Source: Flavobacterium sp. (GTDB lineage Bacteria > Bacteroidota > Bacteroidia > Flavobacteriales > Flavobacteriaceae). Taken from it: a stretch of 64,000 bases of DNA. The notes beneath the pieces were generated by a model. That model was not told where the DNA came from. It ran no database searches and was given only the letters and a program-made list of their open reading frames with translations. Position 1 is the stretch's first letter, and every line of letters begins with the position of its first letter. Both the position numbers and the translations under genes were made by a program. The DNA is taken from positions 124,001-188,000 of the forward strand of contig JAEUTY010000001.1 in NCBI GenBank assembly GCA_016787805.1, written 5' to 3'. Positions 32,645 to 41,478 of the stretch are shown piece by piece.

Positions 32645-33547
32645 ATGAAAAACGTTCTTGTAATTTATTATTCTCAGTCAGGTCAACTGAAGGATATTGC
32701 AAGAAACATAGCGAAACCATTACTGAATTCAAATGAAATTAATGTTGTGTTTCACGAAATTCAGTTGGAAAAACCGTTCCCATTTCCGTGGGACAAGGCT
32801 TCTTTTTTTGATGCTTTCCCCGAATCTTTTTTGCAAATTCCAACACAATTAAAGCCAGTTCCTTCTGAAATCTTAGCGATGAAATACGACTTGGTATTGT
32901 TGCATTACCAAGTTTGGTATTTAACACCTTCCATTCCAGTCAATTCATTTTTGAAAAGCCCTGAAGCCAAAATTTTACTTGACAAAACTCCAGTTGTAAC
33001 TATCAACGGCTCCAGAAATATGTGGGTGATGGCACAAGAAAAAATGAAATCACTGTTGAAACAAAATGGAGCTTTATTAAAAGGGAATATTGCACTAGTT
33101 GATCGAGCAGGCAATCTAATCAGTGTAATTACAATTGTAGAATGGATGTTTTCTGGAGTGAAAAAGAAATACCTCGGAATTTTTCCAATGCCAGGTGTTT
33201 CAGATAAAGATATTAATGAGTCGTCTAAATTTGGTGAAAAGATTAAAGAATCACTTTTGCAAGACAATTATGATGATTTACAAGACAAATTAGTCGCTAT
33301 AGAGGCTGTAAAAATTAGTTCGTATTTGGTCAGCGTTGATAAAACAGCTAACAAAATCTTTACTAAATGGTCAAATTTTATCATTACCAAAAAAAACACC
33401 CGAAAAACATGGTTGAAAATATTTAATATATATTTATTACTCGCAATTTGGCTTATCTCGCCAATTGTATATATATTGCATATCTTTTTATATCCATTAA
33501 AATTTAAGAAAATAAAGCAAGAAACTCAGTATTACAAAGGAGTTTAG
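32645..33547 (+). CDS. darA: Dialkylresorcinol condensing enzyme DarA
   Basis: A 300-residue protein with a flavodoxin-like N-terminus (VLVIYYSQSGQLKDIARNIA), LLHYQVWYLTPSIPVNSFL and NGSRNMWVMAQEKM, and two hydrophobic C-terminal stretches. This fits DarA, the aromatase/cyclase-like partner of DarB that helps form 2,5-dialkylresorcinols from two acyl chains. It is followed by darB, the standard order. A TAAATTTG -7-like box at 32615-32622 in the 47 bp gap could be an internal promoter, without a -33 TTG. The resorcinol is the alcohol half of flexirubin. Confidence 0.9.
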   Translation: MKNVLVIYYSQSGQLKDIARNIAKPLLNSNEINVVFHEIQLEKPFPFPWDKASFFDAFPESFLQIPTQLKPVPSEILAMKYDLVLLHYQVWYLTPSIPVNSFLKSPEAKILLDKTPVVTINGSRNMWVMAQEKMKSLLKQNGALLKGNIALVDRAGNLISVITIVEWMFSGVKKKYLGIFPMPGVSDKDINESSKFGEKIKESLLQDNYDDLQDKLVAIEAVKISSYLVSVDKTANKIFTKWSNFIITKKNTRKTWLKIFNIYLLLAIWLISPIVYILHIFLYPLKFKKIKQETQYYKGV

Positions 33548-33563
33548 AAGACAAAATATAATT

Positions 33564-34697
33564 ATGTTTGAAGTATACATTACAAAAGCTGGGAAATATT
33601 TACCAAATGATCCAATTTCAAACGATGAAATGGAGAGTTATTTGGGACTTATCAACGATGCTGCATCAAAGGCAAGAAGAATTATTCTACGCAATAACGG
33701 AATAACTTCTCGTTACTACGCCATTGATAAACAAGGAAATCCAACGCATTCTAATGCTGAAATGGCCAACTTGGCAATCGAGCAATTGTACGATGAAACC
33801 TTTACCAAAAATGATGTTGAGTTATTGTCTTGCGGAACTTCTACGCCCGATTTAATGTTGCCTTCTCACGCTGCTATGGTTCACGGATTTATGAAAAACA
33901 AATCGGTCGAACTTAATTCGTCTTCTGGTGTTTGTTGCTCTGGGATGAATGCGCTAAAGTTTGCTTATCTTTCGATAAAATCAGGAAGTACAAAAAATGC
34001 TATTTGCTCGGCTTCCGAACGTCCTTCTTCTTGGATGATTGCTGACAAATACGAGAATGAAATTGTTAATCTCAAAAAAATTGAAGAACAACCAATTATT
34101 GCTTTCAAAAAAGATTTCCTTCGTTGGATGTTGTCCGACGGTTCTGGAGCTTTTCTTTTGGAAAATAAACCCAAAGGCGAACTTTCACTCAAAATAGAGT
34201 GGATGGAAGCTTTTTCTTATGCGCACGAAATCGAAGCTTGTATGTATGCGGGTGGCGATAAATTGGAAGACGGAAGTATCAAACCTTGGAGCGATTTCAA
34301 ATCGAGCGAATGGTTGACCGAATCGGTGTTCTCAATCAAACAAGATGTTAAATTATTAGACCAATATATTTTAGAAAAAGGTTCTGAAAGCATGAAAATT
34401 GCTTTGGATAAAAATAACATTACAGCCGACCAAATTGATTATTTCTTGCCACATGTTTCATCACATTATTTCGTAAACGGATTAAGAAAATCATTGGCTG
34501 AAAGAGGAATGGATATTCCGAAAGAAAAATGGTTCATGAACCTAAAAGATGTTGGAAACATTGGAGCTGCTTCAATTTATATTGCTTTAGAAGTGTTAAT
34601 GAATTCAGGTCAATTGAAAAAAGGAGAACGCATTTTGCTGTCCGTTCCAGAAAGTGGTCGTTTCTCATACGCTTACGCATTTTTAACCGTTTGCTAA
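33564..34697 (+). CDS. darB: Dialkylresorcinol ketosynthase DarB (KAS III-like)
   Basis: A 377-residue KAS III-family enzyme. The catalytic Cys125 is in GVCCSGMNALK, His in LPHVSSHYF and Asn in DVGNIGAASIYIAL. It starts MFEVYITKAGKYLPNDPISN, a typical DarB beginning. DarB condenses a beta-ketoacyl thioester with an unsaturated acyl thioester to make the cyclohexanedione that becomes the dialkylresorcinol. It lies 16 bp after darA and 6 bp before a hotdog gene. Confidence 0.9.
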   Translation: MFEVYITKAGKYLPNDPISNDEMESYLGLINDAASKARRIILRNNGITSRYYAIDKQGNPTHSNAEMANLAIEQLYDETFTKNDVELLSCGTSTPDLMLPSHAAMVHGFMKNKSVELNSSSGVCCSGMNALKFAYLSIKSGSTKNAICSASERPSSWMIADKYENEIVNLKKIEEQPIIAFKKDFLRWMLSDGSGAFLLENKPKGELSLKIEWMEAFSYAHEIEACMYAGGDKLEDGSIKPWSDFKSSEWLTESVFSIKQDVKLLDQYILEKGSESMKIALDKNNITADQIDYFLPHVSSHYFVNGLRKSLAERGMDIPKEKWFMNLKDVGNIGAASIYIALEVLMNSGQLKKGERILLSVPESGRFSYAYAFLTVC

Positions 34698-34703
34698 ATC
34701 ACT

Positions 34704-35144
34704 ATGGAAAACACCACTACTTTTCCAATTACAGACAAAGCTTTTGTTGAAAATTTAATTCCGCAAAAGTTTCCGTTTGTGATGATTGATAAACTTATTT
34801 CATTCTCTGAAAATGAGGTGATTGCAGGTTTAACTATTCCTTCTGAAAATATTTTTGTTGATAATGGTACGTTTCAAGAATCGGGTTTAATCGAACACAT
34901 GGCGCAATCTGTAGCTTTGTTTACGGGTTACCAATTCTTCTTAAAAAATGAACCTGCACCAACAGGTTATATTGGTTCTATTAAATCAATCGAAGTATTT
35001 CAATTGCCTAAATTTGGTGATGATATTGCCACAACAATTACCATTTTACAAGAATTTATGGGTGTGACTTTGGTCGAAATTTCAACCAAGTTAAACAATA
35101 TTGAAATTGCACGTGGACAAATGAAAACAGTATTAGCTAGCTAA
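34704..35144 (+). CDS. Hotdog dehydratase-like protein A (ApeP/FabZ-like, keeps Glu, lacks GHFPG His)
   Basis: A 146-residue hotdog-fold protein. The central helix motif NGTFQESGLIEHMAQSVA keeps the acidic residue of the FabZ active site (IEHMAQ), but the GHFPG segment carrying the catalytic His is absent. This pattern resembles the ApeP-type subunit of aryl-polyene dehydratases. A similar protein follows 2 bp later (35147), and the only hotdog protein with GHFPG is at 47605. It may work as part of a heteromeric dehydratase; that is inference. Confidence 0.8.
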   Translation: MENTTTFPITDKAFVENLIPQKFPFVMIDKLISFSENEVIAGLTIPSENIFVDNGTFQESGLIEHMAQSVALFTGYQFFLKNEPAPTGYIGSIKSIEVFQLPKFGDDIATTITILQEFMGVTLVEISTKLNNIEIARGQMKTVLAS

Positions 35145-35146
35145 AT

Positions 35147-35605
35147 ATGGAGCAACCAGATAACATCATAGAAATACAAAATTATCTACCACATCGTGTT
35201 CCAATGTTGATGGTAGATGTAATTCACGAATTGACAGATCAAGAAGTGAAAACGGTTCTTGAAATCAAATCGGATAATATTTTTGTTGAAAATGGTGTTT
35301 TTGCTGAAGTGGGTTTAATCGAAAACGCAGCACAAACTTGTTCGGCCATCGTCGCTAAGTCTTATTATGTTGATGAAAATAATGAAGAAAAACACGATGT
35401 TAATGTGATCGGATTCATCAGCGGAATTAAAAAAATGAAAGTGTTTGATGTTGCCAAATTAGGTGATACAATACAGACTACTGCAGTTTTGGTTTCGCGT
35501 TTTGATGCTGATGGTTACAGTATTTGCACCATGAGTTGTACCACTATCAATAACAATCAGTTGATTTTCGAAGCAGAAATTAATCTTTTCCTTCAAGAAC
35601 AATAA
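35147..35605 (+). CDS. Hotdog dehydratase-like protein B (FabZ-like, lacks GHFPG His)
   Basis: A 152-residue hotdog protein with the FabZ-like LPHRVPMLMVD start and the helix NGVFAEVGLIENAAQTCSA. Glu of LIENAAQ is kept; no GHFPG motif exists. It is a paralogue of 34704-35144 with nearly contiguous genes, so the two may pair. Its share in the dehydration steps of polyene or dialkylresorcinol formation is unknown. Confidence 0.8.
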   Translation: MEQPDNIIEIQNYLPHRVPMLMVDVIHELTDQEVKTVLEIKSDNIFVENGVFAEVGLIENAAQTCSAIVAKSYYVDENNEEKHDVNVIGFISGIKKMKVFDVAKLGDTIQTTAVLVSRFDADGYSICTMSCTTINNNQLIFEAEINLFLQEQ

Positions 35606-35609
35606 AACC

Positions 35610-36014
35610 ATGAAGCAAGAAGAAGTTCCACAAGACAAAAGCAGTCTCTCCAAAAGTAATGTAAGAGAATTGTGCTATGCTACCGACAAAGACGGCAACT
35701 ATACTACTGTTTTAAGTGAAGGTTGGGAACCGAAAACCATTGCCTTAAATAATTCCATTCAAGATATTGAAGAACGAATTGAAAAAGCCAATCAAGATAT
35801 AAAAGAAGGCAAAGCAAGTCCAATAGTCTATTTTATGGAATTGCATAAAATGGATGTTCCTACATTAGCCAGTTATGTTGACATGTGGCAATGGCGCGTA
35901 AAAAGACATTTTAAGCCTGCTGTTTTTGCCAAATTAAATGATAAGGTTCTAGGCAAATACGCAGAAGCATTTGAGATTACCATCGATGAACTAAAACACT
36001 ACAAACCCAACTAA
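35610..36014 (+). CDS. Small conserved protein of the pigment cluster, unknown function
   Basis: A 134-residue soluble protein without signal or membrane helix. The middle has a helix (SIQDIEERIEKANQDIKEGK), followed by a part that reads like a DNA-binding or helix-turn-helix-type domain (HKMDVPTLASYVDMWQWRVK, LGKYAEAFEITIDELKHY). This resembles helix patterns of small regulators, but I do not recognise a named family. Its stop overlaps the next gene's ATG by 1 bp, which supports a partnership with the BtrH-like protein. Confidence 0.7.
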   Translation: MKQEEVPQDKSSLSKSNVRELCYATDKDGNYTTVLSEGWEPKTIALNNSIQDIEERIEKANQDIKEGKASPIVYFMELHKMDVPTLASYVDMWQWRVKRHFKPAVFAKLNDKVLGKYAEAFEITIDELKHYKPN

Positions 36015-37012
36015 TGGAAACTAATTTTATTCACCATCAATCAGCACATTGCGAGAATGGCGTGGCTTCCAACTTATTGAAGCACCATGGAATAAACATT
36101 AGCGAACCCATGATTTTTGGTATTGGCTCAGGATTATTTTTCTTCTATTTTCCACTGTTAAGAGTTAATCATGCTCCAGCCATAAGTTACCGACCAATGC
36201 CTGGTTTTATTTTCAATAAAGCAGCCAAACGATTGGGCGTAAAAGTCAAAAGAATCAAATTTTCTTCTCCAGAAAAAGCGCAAAAAGCGTTAGAAGAAAA
36301 CCTCGATAACAACATTCCAACTGGTTTGCAAGTAGGAGTGTACAACTTAACGTATTTCCCAGACGAATATCGTTTTCACTTCAACGCGCACAATTTGGTA
36401 GTATACGGAAAAACAGCCGACAAATTTCTAATCAGTGATCCTGTTATGGAAACCGTAACTACACTCACTGAAAAGGAATTGGAAAAAGTGCGTTTTGCCA
36501 AAGGTGCGTTGGCTCCAAAAGGTCATATGTACTACCCAACGTACATTCCAAAAGACATGGATTGGGAAAAAGCCATTAAAAAAGGTATAAAAAATACGTG
36601 CAACGATATGTTGGCTCCAGTGCCAATTGTAGGTGTAAAAGCCATTCGTGTCGTGGCCAATCAAATCAAAAAATGGCCTGTTAAAAAAGGCGTAAAAGTG
36701 GCTAATCATTATTTAGCGCAAATGGTGCGCATGCAAGAGGAAATTGGTACAGGTGGCGGCGGATTTCGTTTCATTTACGGCGCATTTTTACAGGAAGCTG
36801 CTGTTATTTTAAAAAATGAAGAACTAAAAGTGCTTTCTACAGAAATTACCAATATTGGCGACATGTGGCGCGATTTTGCCATCAATGCTTCACGCGTTTT
36901 CAAAAACCGTAGCAACCAAACGGATGTGTACAATAGCTTGTCGGATGAGTTAATGAAAATAGCCGATTTGGAAGAAGCATTTTTCAAAAAATTAAAAAAG
37001 GCCATCCAGTAA
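36014..37012 (+). CDS. BtrH-like (BtrH_N/DUF4872) putative acyltransferase
   Basis: A 332-residue protein whose first 130 residues match the BtrH N-terminal cysteine-protease-like fold: HHQSAHCENGVASNLLKHHG with candidate nucleophile Cys13, and later FHFNAHNLVVYGK with a conserved His and SDPVMETV with an Asp. The C-terminal part fits DUF4872. BtrH, from butirosin biosynthesis, moves an acyl group from an ACP to an amine. Here it may pass the aryl-polyene acyl chain to a hydroxyl, making it a candidate for the flexirubin ester bond. Its start overlaps the stop of the preceding gene. Confidence 0.8.
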   Translation: METNFIHHQSAHCENGVASNLLKHHGINISEPMIFGIGSGLFFFYFPLLRVNHAPAISYRPMPGFIFNKAAKRLGVKVKRIKFSSPEKAQKALEENLDNNIPTGLQVGVYNLTYFPDEYRFHFNAHNLVVYGKTADKFLISDPVMETVTTLTEKELEKVRFAKGALAPKGHMYYPTYIPKDMDWEKAIKKGIKNTCNDMLAPVPIVGVKAIRVVANQIKKWPVKKGVKVANHYLAQMVRMQEEIGTGGGGFRFIYGAFLQEAAVILKNEELKVLSTEITNIGDMWRDFAINASRVFKNRSNQTDVYNSLSDELMKIADLEEAFFKKLKKAIQ

Positions 37013-37767
37013 TGAGTCAGCCAATTATCCATATTCAACAACTTTATAAAAAGTATAAAGATGCCGACGATTTTTCGGTCAACGATTTGTCATTGGTGGT
37101 TGATGAAAAAGAAATTTTTGGTTTACTAGGTCCAAATGGCGCTGGAAAAACCACTTTGCTTTCAATGCTGTGTGGTTTAATCAAACCAACGTCAGGCAAT
37201 TTCGCTATAGCGGATTATACGTACGATAAAAACGCGACGACCATCAAAAAAATCATTGGAGTTGTTCCACAAGAATACGCTTTGTATCCCACTTTAACAG
37301 CCAAAGAAAACTTAATGTATTTTGGCAGCATGTATGGTTTAAAAGGAAAAGAGTTAAGCCAAAAAGTGGATGAAGCATTGGAGCATTTAGGTTTAGGGAA
37401 ATTTGCCCACAAACGCATTGATACTTTTTCAGGTGGAATGAAACGCAGGGTGAATTTAATTGCCGGAATTTTACATAATCCTAAGGTTTTGTTTTTAGAT
37501 GAACCCACAGTTGGGGTTGATGTACAATCCAAAAACGTAATTATCGATTATTTGAAAGAGTTGAACCAAAAAGGAACAACCATAATTTATACATCGCACC
37601 ACTTATCAGAAGCTCAAGATTTTTGTACTAAAATCGCGATTATCGATAGAGGTAAAATTTATGCTGAAGGTACTCCCAACGACTTAATCGCAAATACACC
37701 AAACGCACACAATTTGGAGGATGTATTTATTTCATTAACAGGAAAAGAACTTCGCGATGCTGTATAA
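37012..37767 (+). CDS. ABC transporter ATPase (exporter type)
   Basis: A 251-residue ATPase with Walker A GPNGAGKTTLL, Q-loop VVPQEYALYP, signature FSGGMKRRVNLIAG, Walker B VLFLDEPTVGVD and switch TSHHLSEA. It belongs to the ABC-2 drug/lipid exporter subfamily. It overlaps the permease gene by 11 bp, and the upstream BtrH-like gene by 1 bp. It probably exports the pigment or a precursor across the inner membrane. Confidence 0.92.
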   Translation: MSQPIIHIQQLYKKYKDADDFSVNDLSLVVDEKEIFGLLGPNGAGKTTLLSMLCGLIKPTSGNFAIADYTYDKNATTIKKIIGVVPQEYALYPTLTAKENLMYFGSMYGLKGKELSQKVDEALEHLGLGKFAHKRIDTFSGGMKRRVNLIAGILHNPKVLFLDEPTVGVDVQSKNVIIDYLKELNQKGTTIIYTSHHLSEAQDFCTKIAIIDRGKIYAEGTPNDLIANTPNAHNLEDVFISLTGKELRDAV

Positions 37768-39043
37768 ATTCTTCATGTCGGTTCAAAAAGAAATCCTGTT
37801 GTTGCGTCGCGACTTCGGTGGTTTGGTGATTCTTTTTGTGATGCCTTTGGTATTGATTATTACCATCACGCTCATTCAAAATGCAACATTCAAGACCATT
37901 TCCGATAATAAGATTCCAGTACTTTTAGTTGATAACGATCAAGGTGCTATTGCTAAAACAGTTAAAGAAAATTTAGACAAAAGTGGCGCATTCAGTATTG
38001 TAACGCAAATTGATAATCAAAATTTAACAGAAACCTCTGCACAAGAAGCTGTTTTTAAAGGAAAATACCAATTGGCGATTATTATTCCTGAAAAATTAAG
38101 TATTGATTTACAAGCTAAAGTCGACCAAAACGTGAATAAAATTTTGAGCGGTTTTGGTTTGGAGGATTCCACTAAAATTCAAAAGCAAGAAGTCAGCATC
38201 AGTCAAAAAGAAGTGCGTTTGTACTTTGATCCAGCAACGCAAATGACTTTTAAAAATGGTGTCAAAAGTGCCATTGATAAAATGATTTCCCAAATCGAAA
38301 CGCAATCGATTTACAAAACGTTTCAAGACCAATTAGGCGAAGGCGACGAACCCATTTTTGATCAAAAAAGTTTCATTACATTCAAAGAAATTGTACCCAA
38401 AGTCAACGATAAAGAAATTTTACCGAACTCAGTACAACACAATGTTCCGGCTTGGTCGTTGTTTGCAATTTTCTTTATTGTAGTGCCTTTGTCCATCAAC
38501 ATTGTAAAAGAGAAAGGGCAAGGAACACAAATTCGTCTAATCACCAATCCCGTTCCGTATTCACTTATCATCGCGGGCAAAACAGCAACGTATTTGCTCA
38601 TCTGTATGATTCAATTCTTATTGATGGTAGCGGTAGGAATTTACGTTTTCCCGTATCTAAATTTACCTATTTTAGATGTTTCTGGTAAAATGATATTAAT
38701 GATAATAGTAGCGTTATTCTCAGGTTTAGCGGCTATTGGATTTGGAATTTTACTCGGAACTGTGGCTAAAACCCAAGAGCAATCAGCTCCGTTTGGAGCT
38801 ACTTCAGTAGTGATTTTGGCGGCCATTGGTGGTGTTTGGGTTCCGGTTTTTGCGATGCCAAAAATAATGCAATTCGTTTCGCACATTTCTCCAATGAATT
38901 GGGGATTGAATGCTTTCTATGATGTACTTTTGCGCAACGGAAGTTTAGCAGATATTTTGCCAGAAATTAGTTGCCTACTTTTGTTTTTTATTACGACCAT
39001 TACCATTGCCATTTTATATGATAAGAAGAAAAGAGCAGTATAA
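37757..39043 (+). CDS. ABC-2 type permease
   Basis: A 428-residue membrane protein: one N-terminal helix (LVILFVMPLVLIITITLIQN), a large outer domain of about 190 residues, and five C-terminal helices (LFAIFFIVVPLSINIV, YLLICMIQFLLMVAVGIYVF and following). This is the ABC-2/DrrB-like layout. It pairs with the ATPase just upstream for export of a hydrophobic product. Its last 26 bp overlap the thioesterase gene. Confidence 0.9.
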   Translation: MLYKFFMSVQKEILLLRRDFGGLVILFVMPLVLIITITLIQNATFKTISDNKIPVLLVDNDQGAIAKTVKENLDKSGAFSIVTQIDNQNLTETSAQEAVFKGKYQLAIIIPEKLSIDLQAKVDQNVNKILSGFGLEDSTKIQKQEVSISQKEVRLYFDPATQMTFKNGVKSAIDKMISQIETQSIYKTFQDQLGEGDEPIFDQKSFITFKEIVPKVNDKEILPNSVQHNVPAWSLFAIFFIVVPLSINIVKEKGQGTQIRLITNPVPYSLIIAGKTATYLLICMIQFLLMVAVGIYVFPYLNLPILDVSGKMILMIIVALFSGLAAIGFGILLGTVAKTQEQSAPFGATSVVILAAIGGVWVPVFAMPKIMQFVSHISPMNWGLNAFYDVLLRNGSLADILPEISCLLLFFITTITIAILYDKKKRAV

Positions 39044-39470
39044 CGAAGCAACCGAACTAACAATTTCTAAAGACATTCGTGTTCGTTTCAACGAAACCGA
39101 TCCGCTTGGAATAGTTTGGCACGGCTATTACATTACGTATTTTGAAGACGGTCGCGAAGCTTTTGGTAGACATCATGGTTTGTCGTATTTGGATGTGCAT
39201 AAGCATGGTTATACTACGCCAATTGTAAAGTCAGTTTGCGAACACAAATTATCATTACGCTACGGCGATGTAGCCCGAATTGAAACAACTATTGTCAATT
39301 CGCCTGCAGCCAAAATGATTTTCCGCTATAAAATATTTGATGCCAATGGCGACATTGCTTGTACTGGCGAAACAGTTCAAGTTTTTGTCAACTCAAATGG
39401 CGAAATGAACTTGAATTGTCCGCCTTTTTATGAAGAATGGAAGCGAAAAGTAGGCTTGCTCAATGAATAA
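39018..39470 (+). CDS. Acyl-CoA/ACP thioesterase (YbgC/4HBT-like hotdog)
   Basis: 150 residues from the ATG at 39018 (an in-frame TTG at 39006 is possible but less likely). It has the 4-hydroxybenzoyl-CoA thioesterase signature RFNETDPLGIVWHGYYITYFEDGR with the catalytic Asp and the WHGxY segment. It may release the finished chain from an ACP or edit stalled intermediates. The gene starts inside the end of the permease gene and its stop overlaps the next ketosynthase gene by 8 bp. Confidence 0.85.
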   Translation: MIRRKEQYNEATELTISKDIRVRFNETDPLGIVWHGYYITYFEDGREAFGRHHGLSYLDVHKHGYTTPIVKSVCEHKLSLRYGDVARIETTIVNSPAAKMIFRYKIFDANGDIACTGETVQVFVNSNGEMNLNCPPFYEEWKRKVGLLNE

Positions 39471-40599
39471 AAACGTATACATTACTGAAACCAATTGCAT
39501 TACACCACTCGGATTTGATGTCGAATCCAATTGGAACGCAATGCTTAATGGTCAAACTGGAATTCAGTCGTTTCAAAATGATTTATTACCCGAAATTCCC
39601 TATCATGCTTCGGTAATTGATACCAATAAAATCAATAGTTCTTTTGAAAAAATAGAGCAAAACACCAATTTCACTCGTTTGGAAAAAATGATGATTTTGG
39701 CTTTGCAACCTACGATTTCAAAGCATACAATTTCTCCAAAAACCGCTTTTATTCTTTCCACAACTAAGGGAAATATTACGGCTTTAGAAAACGAAAACAA
39801 TACGATTCAGTCTGCACAACTTTCTCAATTAGCAAAAAAAATAGCTCGATATTTCGGTTTTACTACAGAACCAATAGTGGTTTCCAATGCGTGTGTATCA
39901 GGAGTTTTAGCTATTGCTATTGCCAAACGAATGATTCAAACAGGCTTGTATGATGATGCTTTCATCGTTGCTGGTGATGAGGTTTCAGAGTTTGTTTTGT
40001 CAGGATTTAATTCGTTTCAAGCGATGAGTGAATCACCTTGTAAACCGTATGACAAGGATAGAAATGGCGTCTCGCTTGGTGAAGCAACTGCTGCGGTTTA
40101 TGTGACTTCAGATGAAAGTAAAGTCAATTCAAAATCGGTTAAAGTTATTGGCGATGGTTCAATAAACGATGCGAATCACATTTCAGGACCATCTCGAACT
40201 GGCGAAGGTTTATATAGAAGTATTCAAAGTGCAATGCACGAAGCTCAAATTTCAGCAGACAAAATCGATTATATTTCCGCTCACGGAACAGCAACTATGT
40301 ACAACGACGAAATGGAAGCAATAGCTTTCAATCGTTTGCAATTGGAAAATGTTCCTGTAAATAGTTTAAAAGGATTTTTCGGTCACACTTTAGGTGCATC
40401 TGGTTTACTAGAAACCGTTGTGGCTATCGAAAGTGCCAACAGAAATCAATTAATGATATCCAAAGGATTTGATGAATTAGGCGTATCGCAATCCATCAAT
40501 ATTATTACTGAAAATAAAGAAAAACAGGTAACTTGCTTTTTAAAAACAGCTTCTGGATTTGGAGGTTGCAATACAGCGGTTCTTTTTGAAAAAATATAA
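39463..40599 (+). CDS. Beta-ketoacyl-ACP synthase 2
   Basis: A 378-residue ketosynthase with Cys144 in [12 protein letters not shown], His in [12 protein letters not shown] and His in [15 protein letters not shown], and the C-terminal [10 protein letters not shown]. The catalytic triad is intact. It begins a second block of elongation genes (ketosynthase, half-ketosynthase, ACP, ketosynthase, CLF-like). Slightly short for the family, mainly in the N-terminal half. Confidence 0.88.
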   Translation: MNKNVYITETNCITPLGFDVESNWNAMLNGQTGIQSFQNDLLPEIPYHASVIDTNKINSSFEKIEQNTNFTRLEKMMILALQPTISKHTISPKTAFILSTTKGNITALENENNTIQSAQLSQLAKKIARYFGFTTEPIVVSNACVSGVLAIAIAKRMIQTGLYDDAFIVAGDEVSEFVLSGFNSFQAMSESPCKPYDKDRNGVSLGEATAAVYVTSDESKVNSKSVKVIGDGSINDANHISGPSRTGEGLYRSIQSAMHEAQISADKIDYISAHGTATMYNDEMEAIAFNRLQLENVPVNSLKGFFGHTLGASGLLETVVAIESANRNQLMISKGFDELGVSQSINIITENKEKQVTCFLKTASGFGGCNTAVLFEKI

Positions 40600-40603
40600 T
40601 AAT

Positions 40604-41215
40604 TTGAGTTCAGAAATCTACATATCACACTATTGTCGAATTGAAAACAACACTGTTTATACAAATGGTGAATTGCAATTTGAATTAAAAGATGTAACTT
40701 TTTCTGAGTTTATCAAGAGTGCTTACAAAGAACTCAAAGTCGATTATCCTAAGTTTTTCAAAATGGATAATTTGAGTAAATTGGCTTTTTTGACCTCAGA
40801 GCTTATTTTGAAAAAAGTTGTTCAAAACGATCAAGAAAACAATATTGCTATCGTTTTTGCCAATCAAGCTTCGAGTTTGGATACGGATGTAAAATACCAA
40901 AATTCAATTCAAAATAAAAACAATTATTTTCCATCACCAGCGGTTTTTGTGTATACTCTGCCCAACATTTGCGTTGGCGAAATCAGTATCAAACACCAGT
41001 TGCAAACCGAAAATGCTTTCTTTGTTTTTGACGAATTCAACGCCGAATTTTTAGTCAATTATGCCAATCAACTCATTCAATCAAGCAAGGCTGAAAAAGT
41101 ACTTTGCGGTTGGGTCGAATTTTATCAAGAAAATTACAAATCCTTTGTATATTTGGCGGATAAACAAGGAAGTCAAATTCACAATCAACAAAATATAAAT
41201 TTATTATATAAATAA
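40604..41215 (+). CDS. Half-size, degenerate ketosynthase-like protein
   Basis: About 204 residues. No ATG is available near the 5' end; a TTG at 40604, just past the upstream stop, is the likely start. The body matches the N-terminal ketosynthase-like family (Ketoacyl-synt_2 type): [50 protein letters not shown] and [15 protein letters not shown]. The place of the catalytic Cys is taken by Glu/Phe, and the C-terminal half with both His is absent. It is probably non-catalytic, perhaps a complex partner. It ends 2 bp before the ACP 2 gene. Confidence 0.65.
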   Translation: MSSEIYISHYCRIENNTVYTNGELQFELKDVTFSEFIKSAYKELKVDYPKFFKMDNLSKLAFLTSELILKKVVQNDQENNIAIVFANQASSLDTDVKYQNSIQNKNNYFPSPAVFVYTLPNICVGEISIKHQLQTENAFFVFDEFNAEFLVNYANQLIQSSKAEKVLCGWVEFYQENYKSFVYLADKQGSQIHNQQNINLLYK

Positions 41216-41217
41216 TT

Positions 41218-41475
41218 ATGGACGCATTAAAAGCAGAATTAAAAGGAAAAATCATAGAAGTCTTAAATTTAGAAGACATTGCTGTAGAAGATATCAATGA
41301 CGATGACGCACTTTTTGGCGATGGTTTAGGTTTGGATTCTATTGATGCTTTAGAACTAATTGTATTGTTAGATAAAGATTACGGAATCAAATTGACCGAT
41401 CCTAAAGAAGGCAAAAACATCTTCCAATCGGTTGAAACAATGGCTGCGTATATTACAGCTAATCGTACGAAATAA
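41218..41475 (+). CDS. Acyl carrier protein 2
   Basis: An 85-residue carrier protein with the phosphopantetheine attachment Ser41 in GLGLDSIDALELIVL and a typical acidic surface. It lies between the half-ketosynthase and the ketosynthase/CLF pair, so it is probably the carrier for polyene elongation, while ACP 1 may serve starter loading or the resorcinol half. That division is inferred. No phosphopantetheinyl transferase is present in the window. Confidence 0.92.
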   Translation: MDALKAELKGKIIEVLNLEDIAVEDINDDDALFGDGLGLDSIDALELIVLLDKDYGIKLTDPKEGKNIFQSVETMAAYITANRTK

Positions 41476-41478
41476 GTC

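Noticed and set aside
40559..40603. Earlier TTG start for the half-ketosynthase, inside the upstream gene
   Set aside because: The extra 15 codons overlap the conserved end of the ketosynthase in another frame; the TTG at 40604 after the stop is simpler.
40604..41215. Frameshifted or decaying ketosynthase pseudogene
   Set aside because: The frame is intact, the spacing to both neighbours is tight, and the family pattern of the short form is coherent, so it is treated as a real gene.
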